From contig DATGTE010000011.1 in assembly GCA_035301985.1 (NCBI GenBank), positions 1 through 32,236 on the forward strand: 32,236 bases of DNA, in the 5' to 3' direction. The position numbers and the translations under genes were made by a program. Origin of the DNA: DASUXY01 sp035301985 (lineage in GTDB: Bacteria > Bacillota > Bacilli > Bacillales > Amphibacillaceae). Under the pieces are notes generated by a model, which saw nothing but the letters and a program-made list of their open reading frames with translations, made no database searches and was not told the origin of the DNA. Shown here piece after piece: positions 1-8,229 of this stretch. Positions within the stretch are counted from its first letter, which is position 1. The number at the start of each line of letters is the position of its first letter.

Positions 1-397
1 TTTTTGCTGGATTAGTAAAAAAACTGTTTGTCATGACCCAACATTCATGAGCTTTATAATACGGCTTCGATGCATAAACTTGTTGGATAGCATCAATTCC
101 TACCCGATTTCTGTAACTATATCGTTTAGCTTGGATCACAACCCTTTTACCATCTTTTTTCATGATTAAATCTGCCCCAAAATCATGTGAGTTACTCGTC
201 ACAGAGGACTTATACCCTAACTCTTTAAGAAGAGCCCTTAAATACACTTCAAACTGAAAACCATCCATTTGATTAATTTTTCGCATTCCCGATTTTGACA
301 AAGCCTTCAAGTACATATTCTCTTTTATCCGATTAACCAACCACTTAATAAGTCTATAAGAGAATTCACGAGTAGGAATACCATTGAAACATTGCAT
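1..397 (-). CDS. Mrr-like restriction endonuclease, partial (runs off left edge)
   Basis: The open frame enters at the left edge, so the C-terminus is missing. It shows the PD-(D/E)xK fold of Mrr/RecB-like nucleases: a helix with GFQFEVYLRALLKELGY, then HDFGADLI carrying the first acidic ligand, then VVIQAKRY giving the Q-x-K motif, then GIDAIQQVYASKPYY and ECWVMTNSFFT, the strand order typical of Mrr-cat domains. Such enzymes usually cut modified or foreign DNA (type IV restriction); small stand-alone Bacillus homologues have a hydrophobic or helical N-terminus ahead of this domain. The first in-frame ATG (base 397) has no ribosome site. A good site (AAAGGGTGG) instead precedes ATGs at 431 and 428, which lie in another frame that closes after about 20 codons. 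The N-terminus may therefore be frameshifted. Family assignment is good; functionality is doubtful. Confidence 0.7.
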   Translation of the reverse strand, partial: MQCFNGIPTREFSYRLIKWLVNRIKENMYLKALSKSGMRKINQMDGFQFEVYLRALLKELGYKSSVTSNSHDFGADLIMKKDGKRVVIQAKRYSYRNRVGIDAIQQVYASKPYYKAHECWVMTNSFFTNPAK

Positions 398-499
398 AAC
401 TAAAACGTTTAATGGGTTGTTGTAGCATCATGACCACCCTTTGATATATTTTTAAAACTTCACTGTGAACATATTTAACTACTCTTCCCTACACCGCAT

Positions 500-2665
500 T
501 CATTCTCCCAAATCATCAACAATGATTTCATCCAGATAAAGCGTATTTCCATTTTCATAGTCAAAATTAATAAAGCTTAACAGTGCTTTTCCGACTAGAC
601 GTTTACTTGTAGAAACACGATCGATCATATCCCATTCATCCGGTTCTTCAACTTCATCCTTCCATAGTCGTACCGAAAGCTCTTCACCTCGCATACATAA
701 CTTCAACCAATGCCAATCCGTAGTCATGTTTAAGGGGATACGATCAAGATTCGTTGACGCGCTATCATTTCGACACAGCAGTGTGAGTTGGTCTGTACCG
801 AGATGGAGTTCAGCACCATACCCATTTACAGGCATTGAGCTTCCGGAACTAAACGTATCCGCTTGAATCCAAAATCGAATGCGTTGGTTTTTTCCTAGCT
901 CGTGAACTCGGAAGCGAATGATCAACTCACTTTCTGCTAATTCGTTCATGACAGGTGTGATCCGCCCATAAGCGCTACCATTGTCATGTTGACGCTGATC
1001 AAGCGTCATTTTCCCCGTTTGTTCCTCGATTGTATAGATTGCACCTGCTGGATTTCGTGGCCACGAATCAAGACTGATAAATGCAGTCGAATCCCACGTA
1101 TCTCCATTCTTTCGGTCAAAGTCGTAGTAAAAAGCATGTTTCCATACTTTATATAAATCGTCAGCGTGCGTTTCAAGAGTCGCATATGCCGTTTCGGAAA
1201 TGAGTTCTTTTTGTCTTTGAAAATCAAGTAACAATTTAAAGTTTTTCACATGGGTAACCACTTTATCCGTCAATTGCTTATCTTCATAAATAGCTAAAGA
1301 GATTAAATGATTGCGAAGCGTTCTGACTGCCGCATCACTCTGAAATGCACCTTCACGCTCGAATCGGTCTACTAAAATTTGCAAATTAACTATACTGGGC
1401 GCACCTAATGGAGGTTCCATTAATTCTAGATTCGTACAGTCATCTAAAGCTAAGCCATCGATTTCGTTGTACCGGGCTCGTTCATCGAGCAAAAAAGGAA
1501 TGACCGTCATCATCGGTTGATTCATCATCACGAACACACCATGCGTACTAACGTTTTCCGTTTTCAGTGAAAATAACTCAATATGGCGCCTCATCGCTTT
1601 CGCTTGCGTTTTATTCAACAAATAACCACAAGGTGCTGGGTCTAACACAGCCCAATCTGGTGGGGTCCGGTTATCTGAGCCATCTAAATAAAATGGAGCT
1701 TGTTTCGCACCTTTAGCCGCACGAAACTGTGGAGATTCAGTTACGGCCTTAACTACATCACGTTGTCTCTCGCGATAAAAGCGCAAGATAGAATAAGCTG
1801 TAACAAGCTGCATCTCGACACGATCCTTTGTCGACTGTTTACCAGCTGACTCCGTTATCAACCCCATACTATGTCGCAAACCGAGCATATTAGATAATAC
1901 ACGCTCGTTTCCATTCGTACTTGAAGTAGGTGAACCATAAATACCAGTCGTAAAGCCTGCTTTCTCAACATCTGGTATTAAATAGTCCTCAATCATTTCC
2001 TGACTCAACTGACGCAATGGCTCATATATATTCAAATTACGTGGCCAAACCATCTCCATATGTGGATTAGAACCACTCGGCCGCTCATGTGCATCTACCG
2101 TAAGATCTGGTTGAAATTCATTCATCACTTTTGCCATTGCTTGCATTTCTGGAGATTTTAAATTGAGGTGATCACGATTGTTATCCATTTCCCAAGCATT
2201 GCCACGTTTATTCGCTTCTCGACCGTCTGGATTTGGTGTTGGCATCAACAAAACCGTGACATTTTTCAACTGATTCAACAGATCTGAATCCGTTGTAAAA
2301 GCTAAATCACGCATGAGTTGTAGAGCCATTTCTCTGCCAGCCGGCTCATTTCCATGAGGCGTCCCAGCGATGAAAATATTCCGCCCCGTAGCGATTTTTC
2401 CATCAGCGGGCGGTTTCGGATAGCCTACGCGAGACAAGTAAATCGGTCGTTTTTCAACGGATTGTCCTACTTCAGAGTACGTCATACGTTCAGACCGTTG
2501 GGCAATCTCTGTCAAAAATTGCTCCTCTTCAGAAAGCGTTGTCCAACGATCTCCATCACGATCCTCAAATCCTGTGGTCGGTAAATCCTGTTCCGAGGTC
2601 GCATCTCCACTTGGTGTTACGGAGTCGTGTAACGGTAGCCTTTTTTGTAACTCGTGCTTTTTCAT
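500..2665 (-). CDS. M14-family zinc carboxypeptidase-like protein with C-terminal lectin-like domain
   Basis: Metallopeptidase of the M14 (carboxypeptidase A) fold, about 721 residues. Numbered from the upstream ATG at 2671, the zinc site is H106-x-x-E109 (in GTPHGNEPAGRE) and H195 (in TVDAHERP), substrate-binding residues are N165-R166-D167, and the catalytic Glu is E274 (in GLITESAG). Residues about 560-720 form a beta-rich region (FRVHELGKNQRIRFWIQA, ending in YLDEIIVDD) that resembles a LamG/concanavalin-type sugar-binding sandwich. No signal peptide is seen, so a cytoplasmic or non-classically exported location is inferred. The GAGGAG site is only 2 nt from the first ATG but about 8 nt from the third codon, so the start is put at 2665. 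Substrate unknown; peptide or murein-peptide cleavage is possible. Single-gene unit with an AT-rich inverted repeat upstream. Confidence 0.8.
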   Translation of the reverse strand: MKKHELQKRLPLHDSVTPSGDATSEQDLPTTGFEDRDGDRWTTLSEEEQFLTEIAQRSERMTYSEVGQSVEKRPIYLSRVGYPKPPADGKIATGRNIFIAGTPHGNEPAGREMALQLMRDLAFTTDSDLLNQLKNVTVLLMPTPNPDGREANKRGNAWEMDNNRDHLNLKSPEMQAMAKVMNEFQPDLTVDAHERPSGSNPHMEMVWPRNLNIYEPLRQLSQEMIEDYLIPDVEKAGFTTGIYGSPTSSTNGNERVLSNMLGLRHSMGLITESAGKQSTKDRVEMQLVTAYSILRFYRERQRDVVKAVTESPQFRAAKGAKQAPFYLDGSDNRTPPDWAVLDPAPCGYLLNKTQAKAMRRHIELFSLKTENVSTHGVFVMMNQPMMTVIPFLLDERARYNEIDGLALDDCTNLELMEPPLGAPSIVNLQILVDRFEREGAFQSDAAVRTLRNHLISLAIYEDKQLTDKVVTHVKNFKLLLDFQRQKELISETAYATLETHADDLYKVWKHAFYYDFDRKNGDTWDSTAFISLDSWPRNPAGAIYTIEEQTGKMTLDQRQHDNGSAYGRITPVMNELAESELIIRFRVHELGKNQRIRFWIQADTFSSGSSMPVNGYGAELHLGTDQLTLLCRNDSASTNLDRIPLNMTTDWHWLKLCMRGEELSVRLWKDEVEEPDEWDMIDRVSTSKRLVGKALLSFINFDYENGNTLYLDEIIVDDLGE

Positions 2666-2770
2666 GAACATTTCTCCTCTACAAATATTTATTAGATTAC
2701 GGTATATGCCACGGTAGAGTAAATCACATCCTATCTATTTGTATTGAATAATACCACTTTTCTGAATCAT

Positions 2771-2794
2771 TTTATAATAACTTTTCATTATAAA
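2771..2794. promoter_or_regulatory. Inverted repeat upstream of the M14 peptidase gene
   Basis: Perfect 8-base arms TTTATAAT and ATTATAAA separated by 8 bases, about 105 bp upstream of the peptidase start and overlapping the likely promoter zone. The arms match half-sites of the Bacillus Per-box (TTATAAT/ATTATAA), but the spacing is 8 rather than 1, so assignment to a Fur/PerR-type regulator is speculative. The AT-rich composition lowers the significance. Confidence 0.3.
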
Positions 2795-2844
2795 CATATA
2801 ACAAACCGTTATGAATGATTCGATGGTAATCCAGCCATTTTCAT

Positions 2845-2884
2845 AAAAAAAGACGAGAAGATCTTAACAATCTTCTCGTCTTTT
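2845..2884 (-). terminator. Rho-independent terminator of the gltS-like gene
   Basis: Twelve-base-pair stem (AGACGAGAAGAT paired with ATCTTCTCGTCT) with a 7-base loop. On the minus strand it is followed by a run of six T. It lies about 60 bp past the stop codon of the symporter gene and separates it from the M14 peptidase gene. A shorter T run on the other side might allow weak bidirectional function. Confidence 0.9.
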
Positions 2885-2942
2885 ATTGGAGTATATAATG
2901 CACGATTCAAACACTACGTCGTGGGTCATCCCATTTTAACCG

Positions 2943-4346
2943 TTAAGCTGGCCTTTTCCCAAAATAGAATATACCAGGCAATAACCCGATAAGACACATC
3001 ACAATAGAGAAAACTAAAAAAGGTACCGCTCCAAATTCATAAATGAACGGAACAGATAGAGCAGTGACTAAACCACCGCCGAGAAAAGGTTCAAAAACTA
3101 ATTGCTTGTAACCAAAACTCTCAAATGCCGGTGATTCATTACCTGGGTCAACAACACGCATTAGTAAAAGACCTGTCGCTGTAACCCCCATCGATTGACC
3201 GAAATCACCAATGGCTCGTTCAAACCAAAAAGACGGCAAGATACGTGGGGCTAGTACAAGTACACCAAAAATATTCCAAGCAATTCCCGCTGCTGCGAGT
3301 AATAAGAATGGCACAATATATTGCCCAATAACATCTAATGAGATCGTCCCAATCGCCGACACGATTAAGATATCTAAAGCAAATCCTTGAATGCGATTCA
3401 CCATACGTCGATCCATTAATTTAGTTCGGTCAATTTTCGTAAGCACGCCTTGCACGAAAATACTCCCTACCATCGCTAACGGGAAAAGTGGGATATACGT
3501 CATAAAATCTGAACCAATGGTGACACGTTCAGCCCAAACCAAAAACTGTAAGATCAAATAACCAACGAGAATGGCTAAGCCTACAACCGCAAAATGTAAC
3601 GAAAGGGGCTCAATGGATTCTGGACGAACTGTCATGCTAGCTGCTGGCTCTCTATTTTGGAACTCCATGATTCCTTGTTTCCTCAGTTTAGAAAATCCTT
3701 TCACATCCGTAATCACTTTCGTTTTCTTCTTGCGGACCGCCCAGTTAATCAAGATAATTCCTGCAACAACACCAGATAATAACCCAACGGTTGCCAACCC
3801 AAGGGCTAAGTCATACCCTTCAGAAAAACCTAATTTTTCAAACGTTCCAGCCATCCCTGCTGCCGTTCCGTGCCCACCTTCGAAAGCGATTTCAATCAAA
3901 GCACCTGCCATTGGTGGTAAGCCAAAAAACGGATTTAAAATTAATACGGCAACCAATATCCCGACTACATATTGTCCAAACCCCATCGTCCAACCGAAAG
4001 AAAGTTGGGGTGCTGCCAATCCCCAGATTTTAGATAGGCTAGGTAATGTTTTACCGAGAAAAAGAGTCGCAAATACGACGCTAATCATTAAATCCGGTAG
4101 TACTCTCCACACTTCCGTTACGTTTTCAGGAATTATTCCATTCACAAAAAAAGAATCATGATCGACAAACAGTGCCATGATCTTTCCTAATACTTGTGGT
4201 CCTAATAATAGTGCTACAAATCCGCCAATAATCGATGACGGTAAAAATAAATTTTGCATCCATTTTACTTTAATACGAAGCCATTTTCCAATGAGTAAAA
4301 ATAGCCCTAAATAAAGTAATGTAAAACCAATCTGATTCGGTGACAT
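2943..4346 (-). CDS. Sodium/glutamate symporter, GltS/ESS family
   Basis: Polytopic membrane protein of 467 residues with about ten to twelve hydrophobic segments and a charged cytoplasmic loop (residues about 205-240, KKKTKVITD onward). The signature EGGHGTAAGM (about 155-164) and the start LYLGLFLLIGKWLR are typical of the ESS family, which imports glutamate with Na+. A matching pseudo-repeat, GDFGQSMGVTATGLLL, lies in the C-terminal half. It is longer than E. coli GltS (about 400 residues), as in the longer Bacillus subgroup, so the true substrate may be another dicarboxylate or amino acid. A GAGGAG site 8 nt from the ATG supports this start. Monocistronic: promoter at 4411-4439 and terminator at 2845-2884. 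Confidence 0.85.
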   Translation of the reverse strand: MSPNQIGFTLLYLGLFLLIGKWLRIKVKWMQNLFLPSSIIGGFVALLLGPQVLGKIMALFVDHDSFFVNGIIPENVTEVWRVLPDLMISVVFATLFLGKTLPSLSKIWGLAAPQLSFGWTMGFGQYVVGILVAVLILNPFFGLPPMAGALIEIAFEGGHGTAAGMAGTFEKLGFSEGYDLALGLATVGLLSGVVAGIILINWAVRKKKTKVITDVKGFSKLRKQGIMEFQNREPAASMTVRPESIEPLSLHFAVVGLAILVGYLILQFLVWAERVTIGSDFMTYIPLFPLAMVGSIFVQGVLTKIDRTKLMDRRMVNRIQGFALDILIVSAIGTISLDVIGQYIVPFLLLAAAGIAWNIFGVLVLAPRILPSFWFERAIGDFGQSMGVTATGLLLMRVVDPGNESPAFESFGYKQLVFEPFLGGGLVTALSVPFIYEFGAVPFLVFSIVMCLIGLLPGIFYFGKRPA

Positions 4347-4410
4347 GTCAAATACTCCTCACTACCCATTTCACCAATTTTGATGAAACAAACTAATATT
4401 TTATTATTCC

Positions 4411-4439
4411 ATTGTAATATTTTGAATGAATTTTGTCTA
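4411..4439 (-). promoter_or_regulatory. Sigma-A-type promoter for the GltS-like symporter
   Basis: Reading the minus strand: TAGACA, a 17-base spacer, TACAAT. This is one mismatch from consensus in each box with ideal spacing, about 65 bp upstream of the symporter start codon. Confidence 0.6.
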
Positions 4440-4664
4440 ATTTTGTCGGCAATATCTCATGCATATATATGTAATTACGATTCGTTGATCGTACAAAATA
4501 ACACGTGTAACCCAAACTTTCAAGAGTAAAATTAATATGTTTATTCACAAACCTTTGTCCACTTAGGAATAGACAGTAACGTGATCTATCATTCGATCTT
4601 ATAAAAAAGCTAGCCGTTCAAAACTCTTCATCTCATATTCGTATTCAAAAAGGAGAAATATGGA

Positions 4665-4847
4665 TTGGAAAAATTGATAATGAGGTGTGTGCGCAGAGAC
4701 ACCGCTGCGACCATAACCGTAACGAACAGTGAAGGAATCGTATGGAGAGCAGGGGTTCTTGTTTTATATGAAAACATAACCATTGAGCTAATTTTCATCA
4801 CCATTCGGATTCCCGTCAAAAATAGGAATCCGAAAATGGTGAAATAA
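4665..4847 (+). CDS. Possible small ORF (60 codons, TTG start) with 3' hairpin; unrecognised
   Basis: A good ribosome site (AAAAAGGAGA, from 4648) precedes both an ATG that opens only five codons (MDWKN, 4660) and, 9 nt after AGGAG, a TTG that opens 60 codons. The peptide begins MEKLIMRCVRRDTAA and contains WRAGVLVLYENITIELIFI. The local base composition is more GC-rich and codon-like than the flanking AT-rich gap. The last third of the frame lies in a long hairpin (see 4798-4844). No family is recognised, and the minus strand is also open here. It is either a small unknown gene, a leader, or chance. It is the only candidate in the 4440-4870 gap. Confidence 0.25.
   Translation: MEKLIMRCVRRDTAATITVTNSEGIVWRAGVLVLYENITIELIFITIRIPVKNRNPKMVK
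4798..4844. other. Stem-loop between convergent units (possible terminator without T run)
   Basis: CACCATTCGGATTCC pairs with GGAATCCGAAAATGGTG over about 15 bp with a small internal loop; the apical loop is about 11 bases. It lies just downstream of the flavin reductase gene (minus strand). Neither side has a clear T tract, so it could be a weak terminator, an mRNA 3'-end stabiliser, or part of the small plus-strand ORF. Confidence 0.5.
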
Positions 4848-4873
4848 TTCGTAGAACAACATCTACTTTCGAA

Positions 4874-5374
4874 TTAAATATAAAAATCGTTCGGAATCGA
4901 ACCGACTTTTCTCCGATGGTAAAGGAGGGGTTCTTTTTCTGCTTGCTCAATATGTTCGACTTTTCCGATTAAAAGCTGGTGATCTCCGGCCTCCACGCGT
5001 TGAAATACATTACATTGCAAAACCGCAAAGACATCTTTAATAATCGGTAGTTGTAATTCAGATGTTATCCATGCGCATTGGTTGAAACGATCAGCACCTT
5101 TTCGTGCGAATAAATGACAAAGATCTTCTTGTTCACTGGCTAAAATGTGGACCGCAAACTGATTCGTTGTGTTAAATACATCAAAAGAAGAAGCGCTTTT
5201 GTCAATACACCAGGAAATAAGCAACGGTTCTAACGAAACAGATGCAAATGAATTAACGGTTAAACCAACCGGTAATCCTTCTTCATTTTTTGTCGTCACA
5301 ATCGTAACTCCCGTTGGGTAATTACCCATTACTTTTTTAAATTTTTCTGTTTGATTTATATTTTTTATCATCAT
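4874..5374 (-). CDS. Flavin reductase (FMN-binding, HpaC/SnaC/DszD type)
   Basis: 166-residue split-barrel flavin reductase. Diagnostic segments are NYPTGVTIVTT (18-28), GLPVGLTVNSFASVSLEPLL with the flavin-contacting T/S residues, and GDHQLLIGKVE near the C-terminus. These enzymes use NAD(P)H to reduce FMN and pass free FMNH2 to partner monooxygenases. It is the third gene of the minus-strand unit, 137 bp after the DszC-like gene with no terminator in the gap, so it is most likely the reductase partner of the two monooxygenases upstream. A GTGGAG site precedes the tandem ATG ATG. Family confidence is high; pairing with these monooxygenases is inferred from position. Confidence 0.88.
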   Translation of the reverse strand: MMIKNINQTEKFKKVMGNYPTGVTIVTTKNEEGLPVGLTVNSFASVSLEPLLISWCIDKSASSFDVFNTTNQFAVHILASEQEDLCHLFARKGADRFNQCAWITSELQLPIIKDVFAVLQCNVFQRVEAGDHQLLIGKVEHIEQAEKEPLLYHRRKVGSIPNDFYI

Positions 5375-5511
5375 TCATCACTCCACATTTTGGTTTATTT
5401 ATATTTGATAAGGTAAATGAGCTTATATTTATGGCCGTTTCACGTTCTTTTAAAAGAAAGGGCATTGAAAACGAATTGTAAAGAGGTTTAATGAAACTAG
5501 CAATATCTTTT

Positions 5512-6669
5512 TCATACTTTTATCGCTTCTGTTAACTCTTTAAATTGTGCTTTTTCCGCAAGAAAAGATAGAATTTCATCATCAGCGGGAGGATTATGTA
5601 ATCCAGCTCGCACGTTGACATAATACTTTTGCAACGGGTTTTTCTCTGATAAGCTACGTGCACCGACAATTCTCATCGCTACATCTACAATCGATATAGC
5701 ATGGTTTGTTACCGTATACTTTGTTGCTGCTAAATGCGAGTATAACGATTGCTTGTCTTTCAATTCATCATACTTTTTAGCCACGCTATATAATAAATGA
5801 CGTGCCTGTGCTAACTGTAATTCGATTTGGCCAATTTTCATTTGGATATGAGGTACCGTACGAATTGAGTGATGATTTAAACTATTCGGTTTATAATTTG
5901 AAGCGAATGAAAGTGCATAATCTCTCGCCGCTTGAGCAATTCCCAAATAACAAGCTGGAATATGTAAAAAACCGCCCGTTGAATTTTCTAGAGCTGCTAT
6001 TGGTTTCTTCTCGACTAAATAGGAGTCAGGAACAGTGACGCGATTCAACACAATATCGTGACTCGCGGTTCCTCGTAATGCGACACTATCCCATACTTCA
6101 TCGACTCGTACACCTTCCACATGACTAGGGATTAAAAATAAAGATTCTTCGTTTTCTTCTTCTACTTGAGCACTCACGATCAAATAATCCAGCACCGGTG
6201 CCATTGATGCAAATGATTTTCGCCCGGAAATTTCCCAACCATCTTTTACTCGATGAGCTCTCGTGCTAAGCCTTCCTCCACGGGTTGGACTTCCTTTTCC
6301 ACGTTCTGATAATACGTAATTAATGAGTGCTCCTTCTTTCACACGTTCACATAGATTGTGATAGATTTCTTTCGGCCATTTATTATCCCTTTGTAAATCT
6401 AGTAAAGTACTTACATGCCAACCTATTCCCAAAGCCGTTGAACCATCACCTCGAGCAATATTCTCTTGAAATAAAACGAGCTCATACGTAGATAAGTCTT
6501 CCAAGGGTAATTTTGTGTAGCCAATCTTTTTTAAGTCATTTACATTATCAAAAGAAAAGCTTCCTAATTGCTCTGACGACCGTTCGCGTTCTTGAAAAAT
6601 TGGAATGTATTGTTGAATTTTTTCTACGATTTCTTTTTGCCGTTCAGTTTGAATAAAAAATGCTTCCAT
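5512..6669 (-). CDS. Acyl-CoA dehydrogenase-like FMNH2 monooxygenase (DszC/SfnB type)
   Basis: 385-residue protein of the acyl-CoA dehydrogenase fold: helical N-terminal domain (1-115), beta domain with LSERGKGSPTRGG and WEISGRKSFAS (about 120-230), C-terminal four-helix domain ending HNPPADDEILSFLAEKA. The HNPPAD tail and lack of the usual acyl-CoA dehydrogenase C-terminal motif fit the group that includes dibenzothiophene monooxygenase DszC and SfnB, which use reduced flavin and O2 rather than dehydrogenating acyl-CoA. The start lies 3 nt after the stop of the upstream gene, and its GAGGAGG site is inside that gene's last codons, so the two are translationally coupled. Probable role: oxygenating an organosulfur compound so that sulfur is released. 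Exact substrate unknown. Confidence 0.82.
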   Translation of the reverse strand: MEAFFIQTERQKEIVEKIQQYIPIFQERERSSEQLGSFSFDNVNDLKKIGYTKLPLEDLSTYELVLFQENIARGDGSTALGIGWHVSTLLDLQRDNKWPKEIYHNLCERVKEGALINYVLSERGKGSPTRGGRLSTRAHRVKDGWEISGRKSFASMAPVLDYLIVSAQVEEENEESLFLIPSHVEGVRVDEVWDSVALRGTASHDIVLNRVTVPDSYLVEKKPIAALENSTGGFLHIPACYLGIAQAARDYALSFASNYKPNSLNHHSIRTVPHIQMKIGQIELQLAQARHLLYSVAKKYDELKDKQSLYSHLAATKYTVTNHAISIVDVAMRIVGARSLSEKNPLQKYYVNVRAGLHNPPADDEILSFLAEKAQFKELTEAIKV

Positions 6670-6672
6670 CCA

Positions 6673-8085
6673 TTAGACCTCCTCTAACTTCTCTTGTTGT
6701 TGGATTGTGACACTTTTCCCGTAATGACACTCTTTTAACGTCGTTTGTCCTTTCCCAAAAAGATGTTCTCGTAACGTACTACTTTCATAGTCTTTTCGAT
6801 AGATGCCTCGATTTTGTAATTCTGGTACGACATCGTGAATGAATTCGGAAAGTGTATCTGGTATAACCGTTTGACCAATATTAAAACCATCCGCCCCTCC
6901 TTCTAAGGCAAGTTTGGTTAGATGATCTGCGATTTGCTCTGGAGTACCAACAACTGTTGTTGAGCCTGCTCCCAACCCGTGATGTAACACCGCATCTTTA
7001 ATCGTCCATTTATATTTTGGATTGGTTGATGTATAACTTTGGAATGTGCTTTGAATGGCTCCTGCTTTCATGTCTTCAACGTAGTCATCAGGATCATATA
7101 CAGATAAATCAACACCTGTATGGCCAGACAATAAAGCAAGTGCACCATCATAATCGACAAGACTCTTTAAATATTCGTATTTTTCTAATGCTTCCGCCTC
7201 CGTTGATCCGACAATGGGAACAAGTCCTGGAAAGATTTTAATGTCTTTGCGATTTCGACCGTATGTTGCAACTCGTTGGCGAATATCATCTGAAAAACGA
7301 CGTAATTCTTCAACGGCATTTTTCGAATTTTGTGTATCTGTAAAAATAGCCTCTGCATGTTTTGCTGCAAATTCTCTTCCTCTTGGAGAGGCTCCTGCTT
7401 GAAACAATACCGGCGTCCTTTGTGAAGATGGCTCCACTAAATGAATCCCAGGTACATGAAAATAATCGCCTTTATGTCGAATCGGATGCACTTTCGTTGC
7501 ATCTGCAAATTTTTCTCTTTCGACATCTTGAATAACCGCATCAGCATCATCTTCCCAACTTTTCTCCCATAATTTATAAACGACATCCATAAATTCGTCC
7601 GCGCGCTCATACCTTTCATCATGTTCAATCCTCGTTTTCAATCCTAAATTGACCGCTTCACTTTCAAGATAAGAAGTGACAATATTCCAAGCAATACGTC
7701 CTTTTGTAATATGATCCAATGTTGAAAACTGCCTGGCCAATTTGTACGGTTCGGAATACGTTGTTGAAGCGGTCACTGCAAAACCAAGTGACTCCGTCGC
7801 TTGCGCCATCGCAGATATAATCAGAAGGGGGTCATGCGCCGGTACTTGAACAGCTTGTTCGATTGCTGTTTGATAACTTCCTTGATATACATCATAAATT
7901 CCAAGAACATCGGCTAAAAACAACGTATCGAACTTTCCCTTTTCCAACAACTTTGCTAATTGAACCCAATAATCTAAATCACCGTGCCTGGATCCCTCAT
8001 GCTTTGGATGTTTCCATAATCCAATCGCGTGTGGAGATACCGAATTTTGTGCAAAAGCATTTAAATGAATTTGTTTTTTCTGCAT
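6673..8085 (-). CDS. LLM-class flavin-dependent monooxygenase, NtaA/SnaA/DszA family
   Basis: TIM-barrel bacterial-luciferase-like monooxygenase, about 470 residues, the usual length for the NtaA/SnaA/DszA/SoxA group. Family marks: IHLNAFAQNSVSPH near the N-terminus, AVTASTTYSEPYKLARQFST, HITKGRIAWNIVTSYLESEA, HDERYERADEFMDVVYKLW, HKGDYFHVPG and FQAGASPRGREFAA. Members oxidise nitrilotriacetate, sulfones or thioethers with FMNH2 from a separate reductase. The upstream ATG (8091) is only 0-1 nt from GAGGG, while the ATG two codons later (8085) is 6 nt away, so 8085 is preferred. First gene of the S-box-controlled operon, which argues for a sulfur-containing substrate (relatives in B. subtilis include YxeK and CmoJ, acting on S-substituted cysteines). 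Substrate is inferred only. Confidence 0.88.
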   Translation of the reverse strand: MQKKQIHLNAFAQNSVSPHAIGLWKHPKHEGSRHGDLDYWVQLAKLLEKGKFDTLFLADVLGIYDVYQGSYQTAIEQAVQVPAHDPLLIISAMAQATESLGFAVTASTTYSEPYKLARQFSTLDHITKGRIAWNIVTSYLESEAVNLGLKTRIEHDERYERADEFMDVVYKLWEKSWEDDADAVIQDVEREKFADATKVHPIRHKGDYFHVPGIHLVEPSSQRTPVLFQAGASPRGREFAAKHAEAIFTDTQNSKNAVEELRRFSDDIRQRVATYGRNRKDIKIFPGLVPIVGSTEAEALEKYEYLKSLVDYDGALALLSGHTGVDLSVYDPDDYVEDMKAGAIQSTFQSYTSTNPKYKWTIKDAVLHHGLGAGSTTVVGTPEQIADHLTKLALEGGADGFNIGQTVIPDTLSEFIHDVVPELQNRGIYRKDYESSTLREHLFGKGQTTLKECHYGKSVTIQQQEKLEEV

Positions 8086-8180
8086 CGTCATCCCTCATTT
8101 TCTTTTTAATTCCTATTAATTGTATAAATGTACTAGGTTTTTTTCATAACAAAGTATCTATATCTTGCTAATATCATGCA

Positions 8181-8208
8181 AAAAACCTCTCCCATAAGGA
8201 AGAGGTTT
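8181..8208 (-). terminator. Riboswitch-controlled intrinsic terminator
   Basis: On the minus strand AAACCTCT pairs with AGAGGTTT, with a short inner GC extension, followed by TTTTTT. It lies between the SAM-I aptamer and the monooxygenase operon. Its 5' arm contains CTCTTCCTTAT, complementary to the aptamer's P1 3' strand and following bases, so terminator and antiterminator are mutually exclusive. Confidence 0.92.
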
Positions 8209-8229
8209 CAACAAACAATAGATACTCTT

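Noticed and set aside
3571..4161. Long plus-strand ORF (196 codons) within the GltS-like gene
   Set aside because: It lies entirely opposite a well-supported membrane transporter gene, has no ribosome site, and has a shadow-like composition.
2943..4346. Considered a citrate or other carboxylate carrier instead of GltS
   Set aside because: The EGGHGTAAGM motif and repeat layout fit the ESS glutamate family better; substrate remains open, family does not.
5442..5460. AT-rich palindrome (TTCTTTT/AAAAGAA) between the DszC-like and flavin reductase genes considered as terminator
   Set aside because: No GC stem and no T run after it; too weak to separate the genes.
7863..8171. 102-codon plus-strand ORF over the NtaA-like gene start
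   Set aside because: Opposite a confident CDS and the riboswitch leader; no translation signals.
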